Shown here: in pieces, positions 1-7,997 of the stretch
Layout: each line of letters starts with the position of its first letter
How positions within the stretch are numbered: the first letter of the stretch is position 1
Assembly: GCA_009911365.1 (NCBI GenBank)
Contig: QXXF01000006.1
Location: 62,001-126,000, forward strand
Direction: 5' to 3'
DNA: 64,000 nucleotides
From: Clostridiales bacterium
GTDB lineage: Bacteria; Bacillota; Clostridia; Peptostreptococcales; Anaerovoracaceae
The notes under the pieces: model-generated
What the model saw: the letters and a program-made list of their open reading frames with translations, nothing else
Databases searched by the model: none
Told to the model about the DNA's origin: nothing
Translations under genes and position numbers: made by a program

Positions 1-25
1 ACCTGTTTCACTGCGACTGTAAACT

Positions 26-54
26 ATTATACACAAAAATGGGTCAAATGTACA
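26..54 (-). promoter_or_regulatory. Candidate promoter reading out of the left edge
   Basis: On the minus strand TGTACA (49-54) is followed after 17 bases by TATAAT (26-31). It lies downstream of the ABC permease gene and would transcribe a gene beyond the left edge. The -10 is perfect and the -35 is weak. No hairpin terminator for the permease gene is evident in bases 1-100. Confidence 0.35.
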
Positions 55-100
55 CCTAAATTTCTCTTTCTAGCGTAATTTTTTTCTCTACGTTTTCCTT

Positions 101-2491
101 CTACTGCCGGAGCCGTTCTACCAGGCTGTGGCTTCGGAAATTTCGAATCATGAAAAACCCGATGACGCATGGGATCAGCACGACCACAGCCACGTAAAGC
201 AGGCTGTACAGCAGTGGGAACTGATATTCCACATAATGCGCCGCTCCCAGCTGACGCATAAAGGCGCAGATCCCATATCCCAGCAGCGATCCGAAGATCA
301 CGGAAATCAGCACATTTCCCGCAGCCAGAACCAGACCTTCTCCCATGATCATTTTACTGATCTGCGAGCCAGTCATGCCAATGGACTGGAGCATAGCCAT
401 TTCCATCCTTTGAGACAGGAAATTGGTGATCAGGGTGTTGATTAAATTGATCAAGCTGAACAAAGTGATGAACAGCACCAGGACCACAATAAGTAAGATC
501 ATCTGATCGACAAGATCCTGGCCCTCGGCCTGAGCCTGACGCAAAGTCAGCAGGGTCAACCTCGGCTGCTGATCCACGATCTTTCGCAAAGAAGCTTCTA
601 CCTGATCCGTCATTTGGGGATCGGCTTTTACCACGAATTCATCCCGCAGATTCACATCTGGCAATTCTTTTTTCAGCTCTTCCTCTGGTAGCAGGAACCA
701 ACCGGGCACCAAACCTTCTTGATAGCCATCGACAGCGGCCGCGATTTCGTAAGTCTTTTCTTTTTCCTGTCCATCGTAGTAATGAATCGTCACTTGATCA
801 CCAACGCGGAACCGGTATCCGTATATTTCCTCAGCCACATCATTTTTGTAGACAATGATCTGATTTTCCCGCAGCAGCTGATCATAATCTAGGCTTCCTT
901 CCTGGACCGCTTCTTTGATGGCAGGCACATCTGCCTTGGTGAAAGGCGTAATAGAATCTTTGTTCCCTTTCTGCTCTCTGTAATCATAAGTGACGCTGGC
1001 ATGTTCTAAGGCATAGACCTTCTGCGCTCCTGGCAGGGACTGGAGCTTCGCCCGAAACTCATCGGTAAAGGGATTGGAAAGCTGCAACTCCGCTTCGCCG
1101 CGCTCAGCTGTTTCCTCTGCGTTTGTAGAAAAGCACAGCTGAAACTGTCCCATCTGGAATTCACCGACCTGCGTGTATTTTTCCCCATCTGCGGACACTG
1201 CGAAGGTCACGGCTCCTATGAAGAGGATCCCTCCCATCCCTAAGGAAATCATGGTCATGAAAGTCTTTTTCCGGTTCCTGGCACTGTTCATCCTAGCCAT
1301 GGAAAAGGGCGTGATCTTTCGCCGCAGCTTTTTGGATGCTTTGACTTCCCCGCTTCCCCCATAAGCCGAATATCTGACAGCCTCTATGGGTGACACGGAT
1401 GCCGCTATTTTCGCTGGCTTCATGATGGATAAAAGCACGGTGAGCAAAATAGCCGCCACTACGATCACTGCCATAGTCAAGGCGTTGACCAAAGAGAATC
1501 CCCCAGGCCTGGCAATGGCGGAAACGCCTGCTCCCAGTACCACGCCTACAGGTGCTGCCCTCAAAGCCAATATTACGCCTTCTTTTCGGACCAGCCGTCC
1601 CACTTGTTTTCTCGTCATCCCCAGGGTCCGCAGCTGCCCATATTCTCTAATCTTTCCGGTGACGGAAATATAAAAGACACTGTAGATCACCATGATCCCC
1701 GCAATCAAAATCACTGCGCCGATCATAGCGATGGTAACAACGTCCCCGGTAATTTTTCCCGGGGAAAGGGTGTCCAGATAATGGTTGTTCTCATTGATCT
1801 GACTCCGGGGCACGCCTGCCTGTTTTCCCACATCTCTGAGCACGCTGAGAAATTCGTCCTGGACCATGTCTTTAGACCCCGTGATCTTTACTAGTGCATC
1901 GTAATTCACATCTTTCAGCCCTTTCCCCTTTTCTGCATATTCTTTGGAATGGATGATGGGATAAAGCTGGCTGTTTTTGATATCCTTTGTAAATCCAGAA
2001 ACAACACACGACTCTTTTTCTCCGGACAAAAACGGCACCATGATCTTTGCCCCCACATGGGCCTCCCGTCCGATCTTTTTCATATAGGCCTTGGAAACCA
2101 GCACCTCGTTTTTTTGTTTTGGGAGCCTGCCTTCTATCAGGTCCAGGGTTTTGATGGTTTCTGCGCTGCCGTCATAATAGACCTGCCAGATCATATAATC
2201 GTCGATCTCCATCTGTTCCCCCTGTTTGTCCAGGGTGAGAAAGGAAACCCGCTTATCCTGCTTCAAAGCGGAGATCTGCTCTTTGGTCACATCATAATAG
2301 ATCACGTCCTGCGCCTGCGCAAGCTGTCGCTGCGTATCCAGCTTTATGGCACCGGGCATCAGGCCCATGGCCATGATTAGGCAGGCCGCCAGCATGATGG
2401 TGATCATAATGAAATTGTTTCCCATTTTCTTTGACTTTAGATCCGCTTTCGCCAGGTTGCTAATGATGTTTTTGTTCTGTGTTTCATACAT
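101..2491 (-). CDS. FtsX-family ABC transporter permease
   Basis: A 796-residue membrane subunit of a MacB/BceB-like ABC system. There is one N-terminal membrane segment (about 25-46), a long extracytoplasmic domain, and a first FtsX block of membrane helices at about 250-375. A further segment lies near 410-430, then a second extracytoplasmic region and a C-terminal FtsX block (about 680-790). The duplicated FtsX architecture is typical of exporters or mechanotransmission systems handling peptides or lipids rather than importers. The ATG at 2491 is preferred over the GTG at 2500 because AGGTGG sits six bases before it. The ATPase gene ends at 2501, so the two are translationally adjacent. 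A two-component system lies upstream in the same orientation, which is the usual arrangement for antimicrobial-peptide or envelope-stress modules. The substrate cannot be read from sequence. Confidence 0.88.
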   Translation of the reverse strand: MYETQNKNIISNLAKADLKSKKMGNNFIMITIMLAACLIMAMGLMPGAIKLDTQRQLAQAQDVIYYDVTKEQISALKQDKRVSFLTLDKQGEQMEIDDYMIWQVYYDGSAETIKTLDLIEGRLPKQKNEVLVSKAYMKKIGREAHVGAKIMVPFLSGEKESCVVSGFTKDIKNSQLYPIIHSKEYAEKGKGLKDVNYDALVKITGSKDMVQDEFLSVLRDVGKQAGVPRSQINENNHYLDTLSPGKITGDVVTIAMIGAVILIAGIMVIYSVFYISVTGKIREYGQLRTLGMTRKQVGRLVRKEGVILALRAAPVGVVLGAGVSAIARPGGFSLVNALTMAVIVVAAILLTVLLSIMKPAKIAASVSPIEAVRYSAYGGSGEVKASKKLRRKITPFSMARMNSARNRKKTFMTMISLGMGGILFIGAVTFAVSADGEKYTQVGEFQMGQFQLCFSTNAEETAERGEAELQLSNPFTDEFRAKLQSLPGAQKVYALEHASVTYDYREQKGNKDSITPFTKADVPAIKEAVQEGSLDYDQLLRENQIIVYKNDVAEEIYGYRFRVGDQVTIHYYDGQEKEKTYEIAAAVDGYQEGLVPGWFLLPEEELKKELPDVNLRDEFVVKADPQMTDQVEASLRKIVDQQPRLTLLTLRQAQAEGQDLVDQMILLIVVLVLFITLFSLINLINTLITNFLSQRMEMAMLQSIGMTGSQISKMIMGEGLVLAAGNVLISVIFGSLLGYGICAFMRQLGAAHYVEYQFPLLYSLLYVAVVVLIPCVIGFFMIRNFRSHSLVERLRQ

Positions 2492-2500
2492 GTTCGCCAC

Positions 2501-3169
2501 CTACCTTCTGATGATCCTGCCGTCTTCGATGCGTATGATCCGGTCAGCGGTCTGGGCGATCTCTTCATTGTGGGTAATCATCACCATGGTCTGCTGAAAC
2601 TCCTGACTGGTGGTTTTCATCAGGCTGATGACATCTTGGCTAGTGACGCTGTCCAGGTTCCCCGTAGGCTCATCTGCGAGGATGATGGCCGGCTTGGCTG
2701 CCAGGGCTCTGGCAATGGCTACCCGCTGCTGCTGCCCACCGGAAAGCTGGTTTGGCATTTGATGTTTTTTCTTGGAAAGGCCCAAAGTGTGAACAATGTG
2801 GTCCACCCACCCTCGTTCTCCATGACAGCCATCCAGTTCCATGGTCAAGACGATGTTTTCATATACGTTCAAGATAGGCACCAGATTGTAATTCTGAAAA
2901 ACGAAGCCAATGTTTCGCCTCCTAAAAATGGTCAGCGCATCATCCTCCATGGAGCCAAGTTCCTTTCCATCAATGATCACCTTTCCCTCTGTCGGCCTGT
3001 CAAGGCCACCCATCATATGAAGCAGTGTGCTTTTTCCGCTGCCTGAGGTGCCTACCACAGCAACGAATTCTCCTTGCTCTACTTCCAGGTCAACGCCGTC
3101 CAGGGCTTTTACCATGCTTTCTCCTTTCCCATAATACTTTTTTAAATCAACGGTTTTGAGTACTGACAT
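2501..3169 (-). CDS. ABC transporter ATP-binding protein (MacB/BceA type)
   Basis: A 222-residue nucleotide-binding subunit that powers the adjacent FtsX permease. Walker [10 protein letters not shown] lies near residue 41-49, the Q-loop is in VFQNYNLVP, the ABC signature is LSGGQQQR, and Walker B is [10 protein letters not shown], followed by the switch histidine in MITHNEE. Length and motifs fit the LolD/MacB/BceA family. AAAAGGAGGAGC directly upstream supports the ATG at 3169. A 119-base gap separates it from the histidine kinase gene and holds a candidate promoter and operator, so the transporter pair is probably controlled by that two-component system. Specificity (bacitracin, lantibiotic, lipid) is not deducible. 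Confidence 0.93.
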   Translation of the reverse strand: MSVLKTVDLKKYYGKGESMVKALDGVDLEVEQGEFVAVVGTSGSGKSTLLHMMGGLDRPTEGKVIIDGKELGSMEDDALTIFRRRNIGFVFQNYNLVPILNVYENIVLTMELDGCHGERGWVDHIVHTLGLSKKKHQMPNQLSGGQQQRVAIARALAAKPAIILADEPTGNLDSVTSQDVISLMKTTSQEFQQTMVMITHNEEIAQTADRIIRIEDGRIIRR

Positions 3170-3225
3170 ATTCTCGCTCCTCCTTTTATTGTCATGTCCT
3201 CAGCTTAACACGGAAAAATCACCAT

Positions 3226-3255
3226 ATTCTCTCTAAAAAGTAACAGTTTTGTAAG
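3226..3255 (-). promoter_or_regulatory. Candidate promoter and response-regulator operator for the ABC exporter
   Basis: On the minus strand TTACAA (3249-3254) is followed after 17 bases by GAGAAT (3226-3231). The -35 is overlapped by an imperfect inverted repeat at 3240-3255 (CTTACA-N4-TGTTAC read on the minus strand). An operator over the -35 upstream of a transporter next to a two-component system is a common arrangement. The operator assignment is inference. Confidence 0.4.
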
Positions 3256-3288
3256 AGTTTCGCTGATATCCCTCCCCTCTGCGGAGTC

Positions 3289-4323
3289 TCAAGGCCACCG
3301 CTTTTCAGCCGGCAAAAATACGGAAAATCTGGACCCCTTTCCCTTCTCTGAAAAAACCTTGATATATCCTTTCTGGGCAGCGACCATGTTTCTGGCAAGA
3401 TACAGGCCAAGCCCCAGCCCTTCCTCTCTGGCAACATCCCTGCTCCTGTAAAAACGGCCAAAGATCTTGGGCAGCTCTTGTTCTGAGATCCCCATGCCAG
3501 CGTCAATGACCTGGATCTCCACATACATTTCATATGGGATCACCCGCAGACTGACAGTGCTTCCCACAGGGCTGTATTTCACCGCATTGTGCGCTAGGTT
3601 CCCTATAGCTTCTCTTGCCCATTTGAAATCAAAGACCGCTTCTGTTCCTGCCTCACAGTCCAGTTTCATTTCCATGGCTTTTTCCTCAGCCTCCTGGTAA
3701 ACGTCACCGATTACTTGTACTAGCAGAGGCTTGATTTTTTGTTTGCTGATCACGCACCGTATGATGCCATTTTCTAACCTAGCCATGTCCACCAATGTTT
3801 CAATGAGAAATTTCAGTTTTTTCGTCTGCTCCATGAGCCTGACGAGGATCTCGGGACGCGCCTGCGGCTTTTCTTCCAGCAGCTGGCTGTACAGCAGGAT
3901 ATTGGCGATTGGCGTTTTTGTCTGATGGGAAATATCCGCCAGCAACGTTTCCACCTGCCCTTTTTGCTGCTTCGCAGTCTTCGACGCTTTGTCTTTGATG
4001 ATCACGAAGCGACAAAGTTTTGTCTGAAATAGTGCTAGCTCCGTATCTTCATCCGGCGGATCTGGTATCTGTCCATCCATCGCCTGATCCAGCAACTGGT
4101 CGCACTCCCTGAAAATCTCCAAAACTCCTTTTTTGATTCGTCCCACAAAAAAAATCAGCAGCAGGGCAATGACTGCCAATGCTGCTGGAATGACTATCTT
4201 GATATGGAAATCCGTGAAACAAGCGTACGCCGCTGCCGCACACAAGAGAAGGAACGTTCCTCCGTAAATGGCATACTGCTTGTAAAACCACTGGTCGCTG
4301 ATCCATCTGTCTTCATCCATCAT
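3289..4323 (-). CDS. Membrane sensor histidine kinase
   Basis: A 344-residue two-component sensor. Two membrane segments lie at about 17-36 and 43-61 with almost no extracytoplasmic loop, as in intramembrane-sensing (BceS-like) kinases. The H-box is DISHQTKTP with the phospho-accepting His at about 133. The N-box is LAHNAVKYSP (Asn about 246), followed by G-boxes DAGMGIS and GLGLGLYLA. The ATG at 4323 overlaps the stop of the response regulator by four bases (ATGA) and has AAGGAGG upstream, so it is preferred over more distal starts. The lack of a sensor domain suggests that it senses through the neighbouring FtsX transporter; this is inference from the BceRS-AB model. The next downstream genes are that ABC pair. 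Confidence 0.9.
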   Translation of the reverse strand: MMDEDRWISDQWFYKQYAIYGGTFLLLCAAAAYACFTDFHIKIVIPAALAVIALLLIFFVGRIKKGVLEIFRECDQLLDQAMDGQIPDPPDEDTELALFQTKLCRFVIIKDKASKTAKQQKGQVETLLADISHQTKTPIANILLYSQLLEEKPQARPEILVRLMEQTKKLKFLIETLVDMARLENGIIRCVISKQKIKPLLVQVIGDVYQEAEEKAMEMKLDCEAGTEAVFDFKWAREAIGNLAHNAVKYSPVGSTVSLRVIPYEMYVEIQVIDAGMGISEQELPKIFGRFYRSRDVAREEGLGLGLYLARNMVAAQKGYIKVFSEKGKGSRFSVFLPAEKRWP

Positions 4324-5000
4324 GCTTCCTCCTTTTTTGTTTCCCATACGTACCCGATACCGTAAACGCTTTTGATTCTCTTTGTCCCCAGCTTGTCCCG
4401 GAGCCGTTTGATGGTCACTGGGAGCACATGGTCATCCACGAATTCAGCTGTGCCCCATACCTTGTCCAAGAGCGTTTCCCGGGAAAGAATCTGACCCTGG
4501 TTCACTAAGAAGAGCTTCAGCAGCTTTTGTTCTGTTCTGCTGAGAGTCACATCCGCCTGCCCTTTTTTGAAAACTATGGAATCAAAATCCAGTTTCAAGT
4601 CATCGCTATGAAACACGCTGCTTTTTCCCTGGCCCGCAGCGCTCCTGCGGCGCAGCACGGTCCTTGCTCTGGCCCGCAGCACCATCAGGCTGAAAGGCTT
4701 TGTGATATAATCGTCACCACCCATTTCCAGGCCCCGTACGATATCTAGTTCCATATCTTTAGCAGTGAGAAAAATCACAGGCACATCAGAGATCTGCCGC
4801 AATTCCCCGAAAAATTCAAAACCATCGCCATCTGGCAGATTCACGTCCAGCAGGATTAAATCTAACAGCTCCTTGCTGAGAGCTTCCCTTCCCTGCTGGA
4901 TGGTTTCAGCCTGAAGAATTTCCATGTCCGGACCCTCTAAGGTCATGACGATTCCTTCACGGAGGGCCTTATCATCTTCTATAAGCAAAATCCGAGCCAT
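4320..5000 (-). CDS. OmpR-family response regulator
   Basis: A 226-residue DNA-binding response regulator. The receiver domain (1-120) has the acidic pocket EDD near residue 8-10, phospho-acceptor Asp52 in LLDVNLPDGDG, the conserved Thr in FLTAKD and the Lys in KPFSL. The C-terminal winged helix (about 130-220) includes LSRTEQKLLKLF and the recognition region VDDHVLPVTIKRLRDKLG. It overlaps the kinase gene by four bases, and the sppA stop lies one base upstream of its start, so sppA, this gene and the kinase look like one transcript. It probably regulates the exporter at 101-3169. Confidence 0.93.
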   Translation of the reverse strand: MARILLIEDDKALREGIVMTLEGPDMEILQAETIQQGREALSKELLDLILLDVNLPDGDGFEFFGELRQISDVPVIFLTAKDMELDIVRGLEMGGDDYITKPFSLMVLRARARTVLRRRSAAGQGKSSVFHSDDLKLDFDSIVFKKGQADVTLSRTEQKLLKLFLVNQGQILSRETLLDKVWGTAEFVDDHVLPVTIKRLRDKLGTKRIKSVYGIGYVWETKKEEA

Positions 5001-5001
5001 C

Positions 5002-6333
5002 TTAATTTCCTATCTGAGCCATATAACTGATGGGCATGTTCCCCTGCTGCTCCATCAATTCCAAAAGCGCTGCCACATCGCTTTTCGCCCCATGCGCAGA
5101 TGCCTGAGCCAGTTTGCTGAACAGTGACGCAAACAGATTGGTGTTTTCATACTTCATGTCATACACGCCGCAGTCTTCCAGGCCATATTGGGCCTGCATG
5201 TCCCTGACCGCATCCTGTAAGGTGCCGATCTGGTCGATCAGTCCGTTTTCCCGCGCTTGCTTTGCCGTATAGATCCTGCCGTCCGCCAGCTTTTTCACCT
5301 GAGGAATCTCCATGCGCCTGCCCTCTGCCACGATACCCACGAACTGGTCGTAAGCTTCATCCACCAGGGACTGAAAAATTTCCCGTTGCTCTTTTGTCAA
5401 AGGATCTGTCATGCCTCCCATGGCTTTGTTTTTTCCGGAAGTGATGGTGACTGTCTTGATGCCATAGCGGTCCAGCAGCTGGGACACGTCAAAGAGCGTG
5501 CCGATGGTCACGCCAATAGAGCCGGTCCAGCAGTTGCGGTTCGCGATAATTTTGTCCGCAGGAGCTGAAATATAGTATCCGCCGGAAGCGGCCATGGAAC
5601 CCATGGCTGAGTAAAGCGGACGCCCCGTGGCTTTGTATTCCTGTAATTTCAAATAGATCTCATCTGTCTCATAAACTCCGCCTCCTGGCGTGTTTACAAA
5701 CAGGATCAACCCTTTGTTGCTGGGATTCTGGATCGCATCGTCCAGCCGCGCCAAGGTCCATCCGTGATTATAAGTGCTAGTGCTGTAAGCGGATTCATCA
5801 GTGGCACCGATGGTCCCATCAATATAAAGGACGCTGATATGCTCTTCACTGATGTCCGCGAATTTACCTTCTTTATCCTCGGTCAGACTGCTGCACGCCA
5901 CACCCAGGAAAATCACGGCCAATATGACGCAGCCAAATATGATCAGTGGTTTTTTCATGGATTTTTTTCGTCCCATTGGAGGCATAACCATTCCCCCTGG
6001 CGGCATCCCCGGCCCTCCTGGAGGCACTTGGAAGCGGCCGCTTTTCTCAGATCCATCCATATCTGCCCAGCTTCCCTCATTCTCTGAGTTTTGACCTCCC
6101 CGCCTTGGTTCTTCCAGATCAGGTGATCCCTGCTGGCTCTCAGGCGCAGACGCAAAGGCAGATTTCTCATCCCTTGGCTGACTTTCCCCGCTTGACAGTC
6201 TGCCCGCAGGTGGCTGATCGATGGTATAATAACGGACGCCGTTTTCATCCGGCTCACTAATCATATTTGACTTCTTGCTGACACTTTGTTCCGGTCTTTG
6301 ATCCAGATCATTTTCTCTATGTTTGTCGTCCAT
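5002..6333 (-). CDS. sppA: Signal peptide peptidase SppA (S49 family)
   Basis: A 443-residue membrane-bound serine protease that degrades cleaved signal peptides or membrane-embedded fragments. The cytoplasmic N-terminus is long, acidic and then Pro/Gly/Met-rich, unusual for the family, and ends in a single membrane anchor (about 128-148). The S49 domain follows, with catalytic Ser near residue 250 in MAASGGYYIS and general-base Lys near 301-303 in SGKNK, a Ser-Lys dyad like B. subtilis SppA. The start at 6333 (ATGGACGAC) is chosen because AAAAGGGGGAG precedes it; 32 additional upstream codons are open but lack a ribosome site. A promoter lies upstream. The response regulator follows immediately, suggesting co-expression with envelope-stress signalling. 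Confidence 0.9.
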   Translation of the reverse strand: MDDKHRENDLDQRPEQSVSKKSNMISEPDENGVRYYTIDQPPAGRLSSGESQPRDEKSAFASAPESQQGSPDLEEPRRGGQNSENEGSWADMDGSEKSGRFQVPPGGPGMPPGGMVMPPMGRKKSMKKPLIIFGCVILAVIFLGVACSSLTEDKEGKFADISEEHISVLYIDGTIGATDESAYSTSTYNHGWTLARLDDAIQNPSNKGLILFVNTPGGGVYETDEIYLKLQEYKATGRPLYSAMGSMAASGGYYISAPADKIIANRNCWTGSIGVTIGTLFDVSQLLDRYGIKTVTITSGKNKAMGGMTDPLTKEQREIFQSLVDEAYDQFVGIVAEGRRMEIPQVKKLADGRIYTAKQARENGLIDQIGTLQDAVRDMQAQYGLEDCGVYDMKYENTNLFASLFSKLAQASAHGAKSDVAALLELMEQQGNMPISYMAQIGN

Positions 6334-6377
6334 AAGGCTCCCCCTTTTATCTTGCTTTTTAACATTGGATTCCCTGT

Positions 6378-6406
6378 ATTTTATCACTTTTTTTCCAGTC
6401 CGTAAA
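6378..6406 (-). promoter_or_regulatory. Promoter for the sppA-RR-HK unit
   Basis: On the minus strand TTTACG (6401-6406) is followed after 17 bases by TAAAAT (6378-6383). It sits 45 bases upstream of the chosen sppA start, inside the intergenic region shared with the divergent flavoprotein gene. The same TTTACG -35 with a 17-base spacer recurs upstream of the teichoic operon. Confidence 0.55.
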
Positions 6407-6477
6407 GGTTTTGATTGACAGCAATGCATCAGAGATAGTACCCTTAAAGGAATCCGTGTTTTAGAAAGGGAGGGATC

Positions 6478-7650
6478 ATGAAGTATCAGAAAATCATTAT
6501 TGGCAGCGGTGCGGCCGGCCTCTTTTTTGCCGCGGCCTGTTCCGCAGGAGCAGGCCTGATCTTGGAAAAAACCGATTCTCCTGGCAAAAAACTGCTCCTA
6601 TCAGGCAGCGGCCAGTGCAACCTGACCCATGGCGGCAGCATCAAGGCGTTTATCAGCCATTATGGATCCGCTGGAAAAAGAATCCGTTCCGCCCTTTACA
6701 AGCACAACAATCAGTCTTTGATGGATTTTTTTACAGAGCATGGGATGGATCTGTTAGAACGGCCTGACGGAAAAGTCTTTCCCCGCTGCCTGGATGCCCG
6801 GCAGGTTTTAGAACTGCTGCTGCGGCTAGGCAGGGAAAACGGCTGGCAGCTGAAAACAGACTGCCCTGTTACTTCCCTGGCAGTCCAGCCCAATGGGATG
6901 TTCCTGATCAACGGAGAACTGGAAACAAAGCAGGTAATCATCGCTGCGGGAGGCTGCTCTTATCCAGCCACTGGCTCGGATGGAAGCATGTTCCCCATTT
7001 TAGAGTCCCTTGGGCTGAAAATTGTTTCACCCCGCCCAGCTCTGGTGCCCATCACAGTCCAGAATTATCCTTATAAAGCGTTGCGCGGCATTTCCTTTCC
7101 CAGTGCCGTGGTACGGATCGATAGTCATCAGCTGACCGGACCCCTGCTGCTGACCCACAACAGTTTTTCTGGTCCCGCTGTTTTGGATCTTTCTCGATAC
7201 GCCCAGTCAGGAAGCTCTATGGAAATCAGCTACGCATCGGAACTTACGACTCTTCCGAAAGCTTCCAGCAGCAAAAAAAGCGCCGCTGTGTTTCTTGCGG
7301 AACGATTGGCTCTGCCAAAACGGTTCGTGGAAATCATCCTCAAGCGGGCTGGCATAGAGCCCGGGAAAAAAGCGGCCGCCCTTTCCGGCAAAGAACAAAA
7401 AACCATCTTGCGGCTCTTGACCTGCGATACCTTTTCCATCAGCGGCACCTCTGGCTTTTCCTCGGCCATGGCTACCTGCGGCGGGGTCAGCCTAGACGAG
7501 ACGGACCTAAAAACTTTTGCCTGCAAAAAGTATCCAGGGCTCTTTGTGATCGGAGAAGCGCTAGACGTGGACGGGGACACGGGAGGCTACAACTTGCAGT
7601 TCGCCTTTTCCAGCGCCAAACGCGCTGCGGTGGCCGCAAGCAATGAATGA
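6478..7650 (+). CDS. HI0933-type FAD-dependent oxidoreductase
   Basis: A 390-residue flavoprotein of the HI0933 / BaiN-like family (often labelled aminoacetone oxidase family FAD-binding enzyme). The N-terminal dinucleotide fold is IIIGSGAAGLFFAAA, followed by the family-specific LLLSGSGQCNLTH. An internal GGCSYPATGSDG motif and a C-terminal FAD contact (FVIGEALDVDGDTGGYN) complete the fold. It starts at ATG 6478 after GAAAGGGAGGG. It is transcribed alone, divergent from sppA, and is closed by a bidirectional terminator. The physiological substrate is unknown for most members, so only the cofactor and fold are claimed. Confidence 0.88.
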   Translation: MKYQKIIIGSGAAGLFFAAACSAGAGLILEKTDSPGKKLLLSGSGQCNLTHGGSIKAFISHYGSAGKRIRSALYKHNNQSLMDFFTEHGMDLLERPDGKVFPRCLDARQVLELLLRLGRENGWQLKTDCPVTSLAVQPNGMFLINGELETKQVIIAAGGCSYPATGSDGSMFPILESLGLKIVSPRPALVPITVQNYPYKALRGISFPSAVVRIDSHQLTGPLLLTHNSFSGPAVLDLSRYAQSGSSMEISYASELTTLPKASSSKKSAAVFLAERLALPKRFVEIILKRAGIEPGKKAAALSGKEQKTILRLLTCDTFSISGTSGFSSAMATCGGVSLDETDLKTFACKKYPGLFVIGEALDVDGDTGGYNLQFAFSSAKRAAVAASNE

Positions 7651-7657
7651 GGAATGA

Positions 7658-7698
7658 AAAACCGCTGCCCAGTGTTTTCCTGCTGGATCAGCGGTTTT
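7658..7698. terminator. Bidirectional rho-independent terminator
   Basis: A perfect 10-bp stem, AAAACCGCTG (7658-7667) with CAGCGGTTTT (7689-7698), gives a run of T on both strands. It lies between the plus-strand flavoprotein and the minus-strand DUF2007 gene, so it serves both. Confidence 0.88.
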
Positions 7699-7715
7699 CT
7701 TGTTCACCTTTTTTT

Positions 7716-7997
7716 CTATTCGTCGAATACATCAAAATCATCCTCTAAAGGGATGGGCACAATGATGTTCTTCGCATCTTCCAAGGCATCTTCTGGCACA
7801 TACAGATCAATGGGGTAAGCATTGTTAGCGCCCATGGCGATCTCGATGAAATTGCTGGCCGCCTGGTATTTTTTCACGCAGGGGATTCCCTCGCTTTTCA
7901 GCTTGGACTCCAGCAAATCCGCCTGGAAGCTGCTGTCTGCCGTGCATAGGTAGACACCACCTCTCCAAGGCTCCTTTTTGTCGTAATCACTAAACAT
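7716..7997 (-). CDS. Small DUF2007-like protein
   Basis: A 93-residue acidic protein resembling the DUF2007 (putative signal transducing) family. It begins with a short variable segment, then the typical pattern of a small alpha/beta fold: YLCTADSSFQADLLESKLKS, an exposed GIPCVKKY strand and the closing IDLYVPEDALEDAK. The ATG at 7997 overlaps the end of thrS by eight bases and is preceded by GAGG inside the thrS end, so it is preferred over the ATG at 8009. It is the last gene of the ddl-thrS transcript, before a strong terminator. Its function is unknown; members are usually described as possible regulators or PII-like folds. Confidence 0.72.
   Translation of the reverse strand: MFSDYDKKEPWRGGVYLCTADSSFQADLLESKLKSEGIPCVKKYQAASNFIEIAMGANNAYPIDLYVPEDALEDAKNIIVPIPLEDDFDVFDE

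Noticed and set aside
6415-6420. TTGACA as -35 of the flavoprotein gene
   Set aside because: A perfect -35, but no -10 lies 16-18 bases downstream; the nearest weak match is 14-15 bases away.
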